NCBI RefSeq assembly: GCF_025118155.1
Contig: NW_026251409.1
Coordinates: forward strand, 62,501 to 126,500
Source: Cokeromyces recurvatus
Taxonomy: Eukaryota > Mucoromycota > Mucoromycetes > Mucorales > Mucoraceae
Length of the DNA: 64,000 bases
Direction: 5' to 3'
The notes below the pieces were generated by a model. That model was not told where the DNA came from. It ran no database searches and saw nothing but the letters and a program-made list of their open reading frames with translations. Below, piece after piece: positions 36,754-49,032 of the stretch (positions are counted from its first letter, which is position 1; the number at the start of each line of letters is the position of its first letter). Both the position numbers and the translations under genes were made by a program.

Positions 36754-39700
36754 TATAACTATATAAATGTATATTTATTTGTATATATTTCTTTTAATTA
36801 TATATATTTGCTGAAATCGTTATATTATAGTTAGTGAACGCAATATATGTGTATATAAAAAAAAAGGGTAAAGAAAATAAATGTATCAAAGTTCGAAAAA
36901 AAAGGGGGTGTGCAAGAAAATGATACAACATAACAAAAAAAAAAAAAAAAATGTCGGGACAGGGCGCACATAGCAAATAATAAAATCTATTTAATTTATT
37001 AAGACATACTTTCACTTCTGCTATGTATATGGATATATATTTTAAAGAAAGGCTTAGTCATAGTAAATGTAGTAATAACAATATAAAATGAATATATGAT
37101 ACAACTTAAATTCAACTCGAAGCATTTCGAAGGGAAGGTTAATTAAATAAAATAAAATAAATTAACGTAAAGGCAACGAATACAATAAAATGCTGTTGTA
37201 CTTACTGAAATGTATCTTGATAAGTCTAGTGACAATTGGGTAGGAAATGTGTATCAGTAATATTAGGAACAGAGGCAGTGCAAAACTTTATTTTCGTATC
37301 TTCTTTCTCGCCATTTCATTTTCTAGACTAAATCTATTCTTGCAACAGAAGAATACTGGAGACTATTTGAGATACGGCACTACTTGCTCAAATTAATCGA
37401 ACGTCAACAAGTATATTCAAACAAGCAACAGAGCCTTTGTTGTATAAACTGTCAGCAATTTCAAAATGATTGGAATTGATTCTTTAACATTTTTTGATCG
37501 TTACGCCTATAACTATAAGATAAATAGAAAATAAAAATATTTACATGTTCTGTGAATTTCATTAAGAGATAATAGTTCCTCGTTTATTTTTATTTTGAAT
37601 TTCCAAGAGATCCCTTCGCGATCAATATGTTCTGTCATTTAGCATCTTACAATATCATTCTTGTATTTTTTTTTTTTGAAGCCTCTTTTTCATAAGACAT
37701 GTTTAATTTAAGTATGAGCATGTATTACATATATTAAACACTTTTTGTTAAAGCTAACTTAGCATATTAACTAATATAAACATTTGAAATGCTTAGTAAA
37801 ACATTGCTTTTCTTTTATGCGGACATAGTTTATTTTTGTAGCCAATAGAGCCTTAAAATCTGTAATAAGCTATGCATATCGTCATCAACTGTATTTACCA
37901 TTTATCACAAAATCTTATCTACCTTTTGCTGTCAAAAAAGACATAAATAAATATAAAGAAAAAGTAATCCTCAAAAAAAAAGTATTCCTTGATGTCATTG
38001 AGTGCTGAGGTGAAGTTAAAAGTATTTATTTATTTGGTGGGCAATTTACATATTACAGGAACATGAGTGAATTAGAATAATAATAAAAATGAGAACAAGC
38101 CAAGAATTTGCTTCTTAAACACAAAACACTGTATTGGGGTGAAGCAAGATCTAATACTTTGGTTAACAATGACCCCATAAAAAGCACAGCCAAGTCCTTC
38201 GTTGTCCTCTTGATTAGATTCCTAGTGATGTATCTCGGCTGTGTCCTTATTATCCGTGTGGTAACTTTACCTGTGAGCACTTTTATCAAAAATCTCTATG
38301 TGGTACCTTCGACTTCATATACCATTGATAATCAGCTTTCCTTTTTCCTTAACCAGATGCAACTAACCTTTCCTTGGTCCCCTCTTGACTCCTCAGAGGT
38401 TTTTATTACCTTTTGTTTTTTTATTTATTTATTATTTATTATTTATTATTTATTTTTTTTAGAACTGACTAGGATAATACAGCATTAGTCATTTTTGTTT
38501 TGTTTTTTATTCTTTTTATCGTATTAGGGTGCTATTTCTCTACATGAATGCTTTTCAATCGTTTGAGATTAACACTATACTTTCTTCAGCTAATCAGCAA
38601 CGTCAACAATCATTTATAATACGTTAAAATATACCATAGTTGCTTAGTTCATCTGTTAACATGATATGTTTATTTGGAAAATGGTAGATCCAAATAAATT
38701 CAATTTTGTTTAAATATGTATATCCATCTTTTTTTATTATTTATATAGGACGCGTAATCACAACATTTTTATTAGATAACGTATTATAATATAAAGCTTT
38801 TTTTTTTCATTTTCATTTTTATTAATATTTTATAAAAAAAAAGATGCTTTTCTTAGTTCTCAAATCTCTTTAGTAGAAGAGACTTGATACTAACAGGATT
38901 AACCACGAGAAGGTGAAAGCATATCTAATCCCAAAAATAATATTACAACCCATACACAAATTGATACGGGCTGTAATTTTTTCTTCTCCCTCTAAACTTC
39001 TACTTGAAAGATAAACGTCCAATTTCAACTAGTAGACACTTGGCAAAGTCCAACCTGGCCCAAGCCTTGCTAGAAGAAAAAGATAGGATTCCTCACTTCC
39101 TACCCCAATAAAAAATACAGTTGGATGTAAGTTTCACTGGAAGCCGGGCTAAACATTCTGACCTGTAGCGTGGCGAAGTGGAAGGAATCCAGATATATAA
39201 AGTGCACGACTTGACTATTGTTTACCTGAGAATGTCCCTTCTTTGACCCCTAGCATCTACTTTTGACTTAACAGTAAATACAAGTTGGGATTCTTCACCT
39301 AAATGAATAGATGAAAAAACCACGGTCAGAAACGTAAGCTGTGCATCCTTATCTATTTTTATTTTATAAGCAGCAACTAGATAAAAATAAAAAGAAGGAA
39401 AAACCTCCAAAAAGAAAAACAGAAAAACTAAACCTTGAGATAAGCCCTTTCAATGGTGCAGACAAAGAGTACGCTAATCTCCCTAAAAAAGGAACAGGTT
39501 TACAATTTCCAACCCCAAGTATCCTTTTTATTTCCCTCCTCCTTTGGAAATAAATCAAACTTGAGCAGTCAAAATTCGATAAGGTCCCATCAATTATCTA
39601 AGGTTGCAATAACCCAAGGTGAAGGCGGATATGCATGTAGTAACCAAAAGAGAGTCTAGGCCCTCTCCTTTAGCCATGTTATAAACGGACAGTTCTACAA

Positions 39701-41028
39701 ACTCAAGTAAGCCAAGCTATGTGACTTGAGCACACTTCATAACCCTGACTTTCTCTAACTTTAGGGAAAAAAAAAGAAAAAAAAAAGGCAACATTTGTGA
39801 AGAAAAGAAAAGAAAAGAAAAGGAAAAGAAAAGATAAAAAAGATAAGAAAAAGTACTTTTTTCTCCTTTATTTTTAAGGAGAATGTATCAAACTTTACTT
39901 TATCTTTTTTTACACACGCATGTATAAATGTTGTTTACTCTTCAAATTAACAATGTAAACAAACGTATAAATTCCCTTTTTCCCCTTTCCTTTCCTTCCC
40001 TTCCCTTCCCTTTCCTTTGAATATTCTTTGAGGCTTCTGAATGTAAGGCATGAAATAGACGTGCATATTACAATTAAAAAGAAAAGAGATTTATCTTTGT
40101 TGTATCTTTTTTGTTGTTGTTGTTGCCTTCTTGTTGTAAAGTAAACAAATACTTGGCAAATAAGTGTAACACAATATACCAAAAAAAAAATTCTTCTATT
40201 CTTTCCATTTCTATTTTGAAAGTCTGATCGATCTATTGTGTACAACAAGTTTCATATAAAGGAATGAATCTATTTCCCCTTGCACACTACCAGGCAATTG
40301 TCTTTCCAACTTGACTTTGGCACATTTATTTACAAAGTAAAAATAAAATAAAAAATAAAAAATAGGGAGACGTGTGAGAGTTTATTTGGCAGAGTAGATA
40401 TGCAATGCAGTCATAAAAATAGAGTAGTAACTCTATCCAAGTCAAACCATTTGGAGTGTTAGACTCATTCATTTTTATTTATGCAAATCATTTACTCATA
40501 TATAAGCTTTAAACGAATAAACGTATTGAAAACAAAAAAAAAAAAGAATAGAATTTATGTACAGCTAAAGAGACGATAGACAGGTGAAATATAGCTTAGT
40601 CATTTGTATAACTGGTTTGCACGCTTGGAGTATGATTTCAATTAGCTGATATAAATTTACTTGTTGTATTATGTAATAATAATAAGAATTAAAATTCAAT
40701 AATGGTCTTCTATTGTATTGAATCCATTGTGACTGTAATAAAAGATTCATTTCCTAGAATAGAACAATTGTATTATTCTTGATAACCCCATTTACAGTTA
40801 AAAATATCAATCAAGACATTTTATTCAATGATTAATAAATAAATAAATAAAATAAATAAATATTTCTGAAGATAAATAAAAGGACACGTAGGTGATTACT
40901 ACATTAAGCAATAAATAGATTGCATAGGTTTATTATTTTTAAACCCTTTTTATACGGTATGAAAGATCCTTTTTGAATAAATTTTAATCGGAATAGACTA
41001 CCGATAAAATAAACTGGAAATAAATTTT

Positions 41029-41090
<62 letters not shown>

Positions 41091-41183
41091 CCTCAAAGTT
41101 ACTACAAGCATTATTTCTCCCCTTCCCGTTTCCCTTCTTTTCTATATTTATTCATTCATTCATTACCAAAATAAAAAGGAACG
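36754..41183. other. Gene-poor stretch, 4.4 kb
   Basis: No gene can be supported on either strand. The part at about 37970-38500 has overlapping open frames on both strands (one of about 126 aa on +, 38108-38488) that resemble nothing I know, and the GC content rises between about 38880 and 39700, unlike typical spacer. That suggests an old unrecognised insertion, perhaps a decayed transposon. The stretch also has a tandem GAAAA-type run near 39800-39825, a pyrimidine tract near 39975-40017 and a 61 bp poly(T) at 41030-41090. The V-ATPase D and alpha/beta-hydrolase promoters should lie at its two ends. Confidence 0.5.
41030..41090. repeat. Poly(T) tract, 61 bp
   Basis: The longest homopolymer in the window. 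It ends 93 bp before the start codon of the alpha/beta hydrolase, so it may be a nucleosome-poor promoter element for that gene. Length errors from sequencing are possible. Confidence 0.95.
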
Positions 41184-41700
41184 ATGAGCAGTATTAAAAG
41201 CAATGAAAGTTACACACGTGAAAATCATAACATCAATAATATCAAAATTGTTCATCATCCAGAAACTGTTCCTATTCGAATTAAATACGCAAATGAAATT
41301 AGTGTACCTTTTCATGAATATTTAGCACAAACATGTCCATCTCTTTTCGGTCCAAAGGCACAGTATGTTCCTACTCCTTATTTAAGATCAAGGCATTTAC
41401 AAACCATTTATGCTTCTATTTACGACTCATCACCGACAAAAAATGATATTACCTATGAAAGGTAAAAACGACATAGATGTGTCATGGCTTTTGTGTTTTT
41501 TTTTTTACAATCAATTTTTAACTATTTTATAGACAAATATTAGAATTTAAGAATGGTGGAGTTGCTTCATTAGATTGGGCTTTCCCTTTAAACCCTATAT
41601 CAGAAGATACACCTACTGTTGTCATCTTGCATGGTTTAACAGGTGGTAGTCATGAGAACTATATTCGCGGTTTACTTCAAATTGTAAGAAAGATTTCCCC

Positions 41701-41740
<40 letters not shown>

Positions 41741-42298
41741 CATTAACAATCAATCTAAATATACATACATACGTACATACATAGATTACTCGATCACCTA
41801 TCAATTACAGAGCTGTTGTTTATAATGCTAGAGGTTGTGGTTTTACCAGTATTAATACCCCTCAATTATTTAATGCTTCTATTACGGATGATCTTCGAGA
41901 AGCACTTTCTCATATCCAAAAACAAATTGGTGAAAAGACACCTTTAATTGGTATAGGCTTCTCTTTAGGTTCAAATATCCTCGTAAAGGTAATTAGGCTG
42001 ATGATCGTCATGAATAATAAAGATGTCTTGTTGATTTTAACCTATCGAAATATAGTATCTTGGTGAAGAAGGAGAAAAGACGCCGTTCATTGCCGCGGTT
42101 TCCATAGCAAATCCATATGATTTATTAAGGTACAAATAAAATAATAGATTAGATGATAGTGTACAAACTTTAACTTTAATTTTATTATTATTATTATTCA
42201 AAAGTTCTGGTCAAGTATTGGACCAAGGATATTTCTCTCGACATGTTTATTCTTATCGTATGGCACAGAATTTGAAAAATATATTTTTAAGGTATAAA

Positions 42299-42345
<47 letters not shown>

Positions 42346-42949
42346 CTCTTAAAACTGAAATAAATAATGCTTAGAAATAAAGACATCATGTTAAGTCGAG
42401 GAGACATTGATATTGATGAGGTCTTGGCAGCAAAGACAATACGTGAATATGATGATGCTTGTACGAAAAAGATGTCGAATTACACAACAGTGAACAACTA
42501 TTACCGAGATGGAAGTTGTGTACGCTTCATTGAGAACGTTCGTATCCCGTTATTATGTATCAATGCATTGGATGATCCTATTTCACGTGCACATTGTATT
42601 CCAGTAGATGAAATTAAAGTAAACCCTTATATCATCTTGGCTGCTACAAAACATGGTGGTCATTTAGGCTGGTTTGAACATACATATCGTCCTTCAAGAT
42701 GGATACATAAGCCTATTGCTGAATTTGTTATTGCCATGTTTCAGGTAAAATCATAAATATGAATAATAGAGAATCATAATCATAATCATAATCATAATCA
42801 TGAATGGCTACCATTCATAGGCAAATGATGCTCGTAAGGATACTAAAAAATTAGATACCGACGTAGTTATTCGTAGTGAAAAGGCAATCAGAAAAATTCG
42901 ATTTTCTCCATTGAATAACCCTATACCTCCCCTTACAAAGTCTTTATGA
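41184..42949 (+). CDS. Alpha/beta hydrolase, ABHD1/3-like (YheT/EHT1-type), 7 exons, 430 aa
   Basis: Exons are 41184-41461, 41533-41683, 41785-41988, 42056-42129, 42205-42291, 42375-42744 and 42821-42949. Family features include PYLRSRHLQTIYAS, then TVVILHGLTGGSHENYIR (oxyanion region), YNARGCGFT and the nucleophile elbow GIGFSLGSN with Ser203. ALDDPIS supplies the acid (Asp331 or Asp332) and KHGGHLGW the His (His361). This group includes yeast medium-chain acyl-CoA:ethanol acyltransferases (Eht1, Eeb1) and the uncharacterised YMR210W, so it may be an esterase or acyltransferase acting on lipid substrates. No signal peptide or membrane helix is seen. Introns 2 and 5 contain T37 and T45 tracts. 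It is convergent with MCM7, only 81 bp apart. Confidence 0.93.
41704..41740 (+). repeat. Intronic poly(T), 37 bp
   Basis: Lies in intron 2 of the alpha/beta hydrolase, about 40 bp upstream of the acceptor at 41783-41784, in the sense orientation (poly(U) in RNA). Confidence 0.95.
42301..42345 (+). repeat. Intronic poly(T), 45 bp
   Basis: Lies in intron 5 of the alpha/beta hydrolase, starting 9 bp after the donor at 42292. It fills about half of the intron. Confidence 0.95.
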
Positions 42950-43030
42950 TATCTTTTGTATTTTTATTATTATTTTTTTTTTTGTTTCTTTTCTTACAAA
43001 TAAAAAAAACCATTAAATTATACTATATAC

Positions 43031-45610
43031 TTAATGAATAACAATAAGATGTGAATTATCAACTTGCCAAATATCAAGGCCACTGTATTCACGAATAGCT
43101 TCTTCTAATTGAATCTCAGTATATCCTCTTGATATAACGCGTTGTCTAATAGTAGATAAAGCTAATGAATAGCCATATTCATGGGTCATTTCCTTTACAA
43201 TATTGAAGATGGCTGTCATAGGTGATCTATCTTGACGATGATCACGCTTCTGACTATCATCGGTCAACGACGACTTGGAAACATCAATCAATCTTAAAGC
43301 TTCATCTACATCTATTGGTTCAACAAAATCGGAAAGTCGAATACGGGCTAAAGCTTGTGCCATACGAATAATACCTAATAAGGTACGAGCTGATGCATAT
43401 GTAAATTGTTGTTCACGATCTTCATCAAGCTTATACTGACGTCTTAATCCAACATAAGCACTTGTAATATATTCTGAGACTTCAGGAGTCAATACAGGTC
43501 TCTTTGTTCTAGCATGTGCAACATAATGTCTATTTTTTTTTTAGAAAATATTAGGACATATATACACATGTTATTATTATTATTATTACCTAATCATGTG
43601 TGGCTCTAATGCATCTATATCCATTTGAGGTGGCTTGTTATGTGTGTGAACATAAGTAACATGTTCAGCTAAAAGACGATCCATATCATCTGAAGGTTTA
43701 TCAAGAATCAAATAGAGAATATCGAAACGTGAAAGTAAAGCAGCAGGTAAGTTGATGTTTTGTGTAGGAGAAATACGGGTATTATAGCGACCATAGAGAG
43801 GATTTGCAGCAGCCAAGATAGAGGCACGAGCGTTTAATGTGGTGTTAATACCTGCCTTTGAAATACTAATGGTTTGTTGTTCCATGACTTCATGAATAGC
43901 TGTTCTATCTGCTTCATCCATTTTATCAAATTCATCAATACAACAGATACCATTATCAGCTAAAACTAATGCACCTCCCTCTAAAACCATTTCATCCGTA
44001 ACTGGCTCTCTCATGACTGCAGCTGTTAAACCAACACCTGAGGAACCACGGCCCGTCGTATAAACACCACGAGGGGCTACTTTAGCAATGAATTTCAATA
44101 ATTGTGATTTAGCTACACCTGGATCACCCATAAGACAGACATTAATGTCACCACGAATTTTCATACCATCGCCAACTGTCTTATTGACACCACCAACAAG
44201 GAGAAGTAGTAATACTTTTTTAACATCATCATGACCATAGATTTCGGGAGCAATGCTACGAGCTAAACGGTTATAGACATTAGGATCTGTCTTTAATTGA
44301 TTAATCACTTGCTCATCTTCAGCTGACATTTCAATTTCATCATATTGCTTCTTAAGACGATGAACATGTTGTACTTCCATATAGGTGTCTGTTAAAAGGC
44401 CAGCACGAAGTGCTCTAAAGCCAGTATAAGGCATAGGTAAAAAGATACCAGACACATTGGCCACATCACCAGGTGTCAATTGACGACAGGCAGCACCAAA
44501 CAAGTGTAAAGTCATTGTACGAGGTATATGACCCACTGGCACTTGATCTGTTAATTCTTGTAATTTTACTTCTTGGAAAGCCAAAAATTTGGAGGCTCTT
44601 GTTTGCATATATAACTTGCCTCGAACACCATTACTTTTACATTCTTGAGATACACATTCAGTTAAAGGTGTAAACTGTCTTTGCTTAATTTCCTGGAAAA
44701 TTTCATAACCACATGTATCACAACTGTAAGTATTTACTTGAAGGAAAGGCTTCACATCAGAAACACGAGTGATGATACCACGAACAGTGACAAGGTGACC
44801 TAATTGAGCACCATTGACTTCACGTACAGCTTGTGCCTTCTCATTGCTTAAGGGCTTGAAGAATACTTCACTAAAATTAATTAAAAAAAAAAAGAGAGAG
44901 AGAGAGAGAAATCTGTCTTAGTTGACTCATGTTAAAATATATGTGTATATATAAACAAATCGAAACTTTACTATCGACGTGTTAATGATGGAGGGAATGA
45001 CTCTTCAGAATCGCTTGCTCTGTTTGAATCACGAATAGTTCTTTGAAAAATAATAACATCAAGAACACTATCTTTATATGTTAAATCAGGATTGTTAGGT
45101 GTCTTTTCAGAAAGAATTTTATCAATAACAGTGGCTGCAAGATCGAGATAATGTTTAGTATTTCTTTTGATGCGTGCAACAGTACGATGACGAGAATCTT
45201 CATACTAATATCAAAAAGATCGTTTAAAGCAATGTACATTTCAAGTAAAATATATATGTGTATATATTACCTTAGCAAGATCGTCAAGTTCAATTAAAAT
45301 TACTGATTCTTTTCTATCAACAATTTTTTGCTATAAATGTAATAATCGTCAATTTAATTTCCCTCCTCTTTTTTTTTCATCCATGTTGTGCATGTAATGT
45401 TTTACCAATAAAACGTCATATTTTAAGATGGTCTCTTCTTCACCCATCTCATTAACGATCGTCTCTTTATGATTCAACAGAAAGTCGCGAAGATTTTCTA
45501 ATTATATGAAACATAAATAAGCAAATGAAAACTTAATAGAATGTGACTGATCTACCTTTATCTTCATCGTAATTGACATTACTGAGCTTAACAGGTTGAA
45601 GTGCTGCCAT
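43031..45610 (-). CDS. MCM7: MCM7, subunit of the replicative helicase, 6 exons, 739 aa
   Basis: MCM7 is one of the six subunits of the MCM2-7 helicase that is loaded at origins in G1 and unwinds DNA with Cdc45 and GINS. Exons are 45610-45556, 45497-45406, 45330-45271, 45204-44972, 44870-43590 and 43529-43031, giving 739 aa. The N-terminal zinc ribbon has Cys197, Cys200, Cys219 and Cys224. Walker A is GDPGVAKSQ at 395-403, Walker B is CIDEFDKMD at about 457-465 and the arginine finger is SRFD at 527-530. The MCM7-specific [24 protein letters not shown] follows. The last exon holds the lid and the C-terminal winged-helix-like part. Intron 4 has poly(T) and CT repeats on the sense strand. Confidence 0.98.
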
Positions 45611-46433
45611 CTTTAGTTTTTTTTTCCCTTTTAAGTGCTATAGGCCAAAAAAAAAAAAAGGAACACTATCTATTAAAGGGAAAATGTATGAACGCCTCTC
45701 AAAAAAAAATATTTTTTTTTCTTTATTTTCAAATCGCGTTCAAGTCGCGACAATAATTTTTTCACGTCATCTTCTCGTGAACATGTCCAATAAAACTGCC
45801 CTAAAGACGATGCATATTAAAAAAAAAAAAAAAAAGGTCAGTATTAAAATGTTATTGTTTAAGAAAGTAAATTATATCATTGAAATGTTAGAAATAAAAA
45901 AAAAAAATGTTTTACGTCAGCTATTAAATACAATGATTTTAAGTAAAGTGGGACATTTTTCAAAACATATGTGAGAAGTTTAAATCTTTATTACTATTGC
46001 TTAATAAAGCTTCACGTTCTGTCAAAACCAAAGATTTGATATAATTCATTACTATCTGAATCAATGAATAGATACATTTTCTTTATGTAGGCTCGATAAT
46101 CTGATGTATTCACAGCTGCTTATTGCAATAGCCGCATCAGATTAGAAAAAACTAGCCATACTATTACAGAATCTAAAGATATTCAAATAAGCAAAATTAC
46201 CTTCTTTATCAACTAGTAAAGAGAGAGAGAGAGAGAGAGTATGAAATGAAATTAAAAAGTCCATTTTTTTTTAATACAATTGTTGTGTCAATAAATAGGT
46301 ATAAAAGGTTATTATATTACGTAATGTCTTGTTTATTATATACTAGCATAATTTCTTTTTTTTTTTGAAAATTTATTTATTTATTTTTATTATTATTATT
46401 CTTATTATTACAATTATTATTTCTTCAATAGTA
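45611..46433. other. Divergent intergenic region, 0.8 kb, no gene seen
   Basis: This spacer lies between the MCM7 start (minus) and the small membrane protein start (plus). It contains an (AG)n run near 46213-46238 and A/T runs. A frame at 45684-45974 is mostly Lys codons from A tracts and was not accepted. Confidence 0.5.
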
Positions 46434-46933
46434 ATGTCAGGTTAGAGTTATGAATAATGATAATCAAACATGTTTATATGCTCATCATGTAACCATACAT
46501 TGTTATAGATTTCTTAATAAAACGTTCTCCTGATGATTTCGACTGGACCACTACTATTTGTCTCGTATATACATACAATACATATATATATATATATCAA
46601 TAGATATAATACAATACTAAATGTCTTTTCTAGTATGTTATCTTGATTATATTAGGAATTGGCATGTGCTTTTGTTTAAAACGAGCTAATCGACTTATAC
46701 CAAACCGCTTCAGTTTCCCACTAGTAGATAGAGGAAATACTCATACTCGATTATATGACTTGAATGAAGAGGAAGAGGGATTGTTAAGTCATTATAGTGA
46801 TGTAGAAAGTGAGGATGATGCTGAAGTTATTGATAATCAAAATGGGCTTCGTGGAGAAGTAAAAAATGGAGATGCATCACAATCTAATCAAGCAGAGTCA
46901 ATCGATAATACTAACTTTCGAAAAGCGAAATAA
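46434..46933 (+). CDS. Small single-pass membrane protein, 3 exons, 120 aa
   Basis: Exons are 46434-46440, 46509-46564 and 46634-46933. The first coding exon is only 7 bp (ATG TCA G). All junctions are GT-AG and keep frame, giving MSDFLIKRSPDDFDWTTT, then one transmembrane helix at about 19-38 (ICLYVILIILGIGMCFCL), then a basic KRANR, which suggests the N-terminus faces the lumen or outside. The tail (about 45-120) has RLYDLNEEEEGLL and an acidic SDVESEDDAE block, plus likely casein-kinase-type sites. I do not recognise the family. The acidic dileucine-like EEEEGLL could be a sorting signal, which is inference. The start exon rests on phase and on the residues it yields, so it is the weak point. 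Confidence 0.65.
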
Positions 46934-47324
46934 ATACATTTATATATTTATAATATTCAAGTTGAAATGATTATTTATAAGTAGTTCATCATTCATGGGC
47001 CTTTATTATTAAGTAAAAGTGAAAAAAAAGGAAGAAGAAGAAGGAGCTTCTCTTGTTGATGAGCTGTTAGCTTTGAAAGGCAATACCATTTGAAACTCAA
47101 CAATTTGATAATCATGGTAGGGTGGCTTACTGCGATTATGTGTCATACTTTCTTCTCACCTACTTATTTCAATTCTCTTTTTGAATTTCTTTCTAGTAAT
47201 TAAATTAAGTTTTGATTTGTATCAAGCAAATAAACCCATTCTATGCGTGTTATAAATCAATCCTCTGGAATAGTATTTTTTTTTTTCTTCTTTATCAGCT
47301 TGTCTGACTTTGTTTTTATTTGAC

Positions 47325-47364
<40 letters not shown>

Positions 47365-47528
47365 AAAAATAAAAAAATAAAATATTTTTACACTACACAG
47401 TTTTTTTTTTTTTCTTTATATTATTAATTTTAAAATCAAAACCTGTCATTCAATAGTAAAGAGTAAAAGCAAATGCAAAAATTAATAATGTTCATTAAAT
47501 AGTAATAATAATAATAATAGTGGACGAT
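46934..47528. other. Spacer with poly(A) tract, no gene seen
   Basis: It contains a poly(A) run at 47326-47362 and an ATA-type repeat just before the CK2 beta start. It is presumably the CK2 beta promoter and the 3' end of the upstream gene. Confidence 0.6.
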
Positions 47529-48384
47529 ATGAGTAGCGGATCTGATAGTGACTATGCCAAGTATTGGATTGACTGGTTTTTGGAAACAAAAGGAAATGAA
47601 TATTATTGTGAAGTTGATGAAGAATACATTTTAGATCGATTTAATCTTACTGGATTAAATCTCGAAATTCAACAATATTATGCTGAAGCATTAGACATGA
47701 TTACTGATAATTTGGGTAATTATATAAAGAATAATGTAAATAATACATCATCAATAATAATAGTAATTAAAGCAATACTATATTATAAAATAAAATAGAC
47801 GAAGAAAAATATGATGACAGAACAAGAGAGCTAATTGAAAGGACTTCTCGTCACCTATATGGATTAATTCATGCTCGTTTTATTCTTACAACTCGTGGTT
47901 TAGCAAAGATGGTAAGTTTTTTTTTTTTTTTTTTTTTTTTTTTCTAAAATAAAAAAAAGGACAGGCATTATATATCAATATAATCTCTCTTTTTTTTTTT
48001 TTTTTCTTGTAGTTGGATAAATATAAAAAGGCAGAGTTTAGTCGTTGTCCTCGCGTGCTTTGTCATATGCAGCCTTTACTTCCTGTTGGATTATCTGACA
48101 TTCCAATGACAAAAACAGTTAAATTATATTGTCCTCGATGTGAAGATATTTATAATCCTAAATCGGCTCGTCATGCCTCAATTGATGGTGCCCATTTTGG
48201 TACTTCTTTCCCTCATATGTTATTCCAAGTTCATCCTAATTATTTGCCTACAAAGTCAATTGAACGTTATGAACCTCGTATCTTTGGATTTAAGATTCAC
48301 CAGATTGCTGAACAGCATAGATGGCAAGATCGTGCCCGTGAAGAGTATGAAAAGAAATTAAAAGAAAAACAAGAAACAGCATAA
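47529..48384 (+). CDS. CKB: Casein kinase 2 regulatory (beta) subunit, 3 exons, 223 aa
   Basis: The beta subunit dimerises through a zinc finger and scaffolds the CK2 holoenzyme, steering substrate choice. Exons are 47529-47715, 47799-47911 and 48013-48384. The N-terminus [24 protein letters not shown] is typical, with [18 protein letters not shown] after it. The acidic loop and the Arg-rich segment [22 protein letters not shown] follow. Zinc ligands are Cys112, Cys117, Cys140 and Cys143 (CPRVLC, CPRC), three positions off the human numbering. [10 protein letters not shown] and YEPRIFGFK close the core. The start is ATG 47529; an upstream in-frame GTG at 47520 is not needed. Intron 2 has two sense-strand T runs. 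Which fungal paralogue (CKB1 or CKB2) it corresponds to cannot be settled. Confidence 0.97.
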
Positions 48385-48990
48385 TAAATAAAAAAAATTA
48401 TATTTTTATTATGATTACGATTATTCAATATAATGTATTTGGTTATTTATCTACTCACAAGGGAGGAAATAAGAGCATATTTGAAAATGCACTTTTACTA
48501 TTATTTTAATAAAATGTGTAGTGCTGCTAGTTAGTAAGGTGAAAAAAAAAAAAAAGTCCATAAAAAGATATCTAAGTTGAGAAACCTCCTCTGATTTTTA
48601 TCTATTGAGAAACGCTTGACTATCAAGGACACTCTATCCGGTAGTTGGAATAAAGCCCTACATTATTTATTAAAGCTTATAACATAACGCCCTTTAAGCT
48701 ACGTGTGCTAAACATCGTAGAAGGCCTCATAGTAAATTTGACTAATGATGAATACCGAGTTTTTGTTCGAAAAAGAGTGTAACTATCAAATACATTGTTA
48801 AATAGATGAAAGGATGGAGGAGGGGTCTATTAGCATAACGTCTGTCTATAAACCAAAACATGATGAAGAAATAGGTGTATTATTCAATAAACAAGATAAA
48901 TAAAATAGGATAACAGCTATCAAATTAGATACAAAATAAATACGCATTTATAAACAACATACATGATCTGCCATATGTATTTATATGATC

Positions 48991-49032
<42 letters not shown>

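Noticed and set aside
38053..38488. Overlapping 78- and 126-codon frames on opposite strands
   Set aside because: Neither resembles a known family and they exclude each other. I keep the region as an unexplained segment rather than a gene.
45684..45974. 96-codon + strand frame upstream of the small membrane protein
   Set aside because: It is composed largely of Lys/Ile codons from A runs and no homologous features are seen.
48140..48361. 73-codon + strand frame
   Set aside because: It is a shifted frame inside the last exon of CK2 beta.
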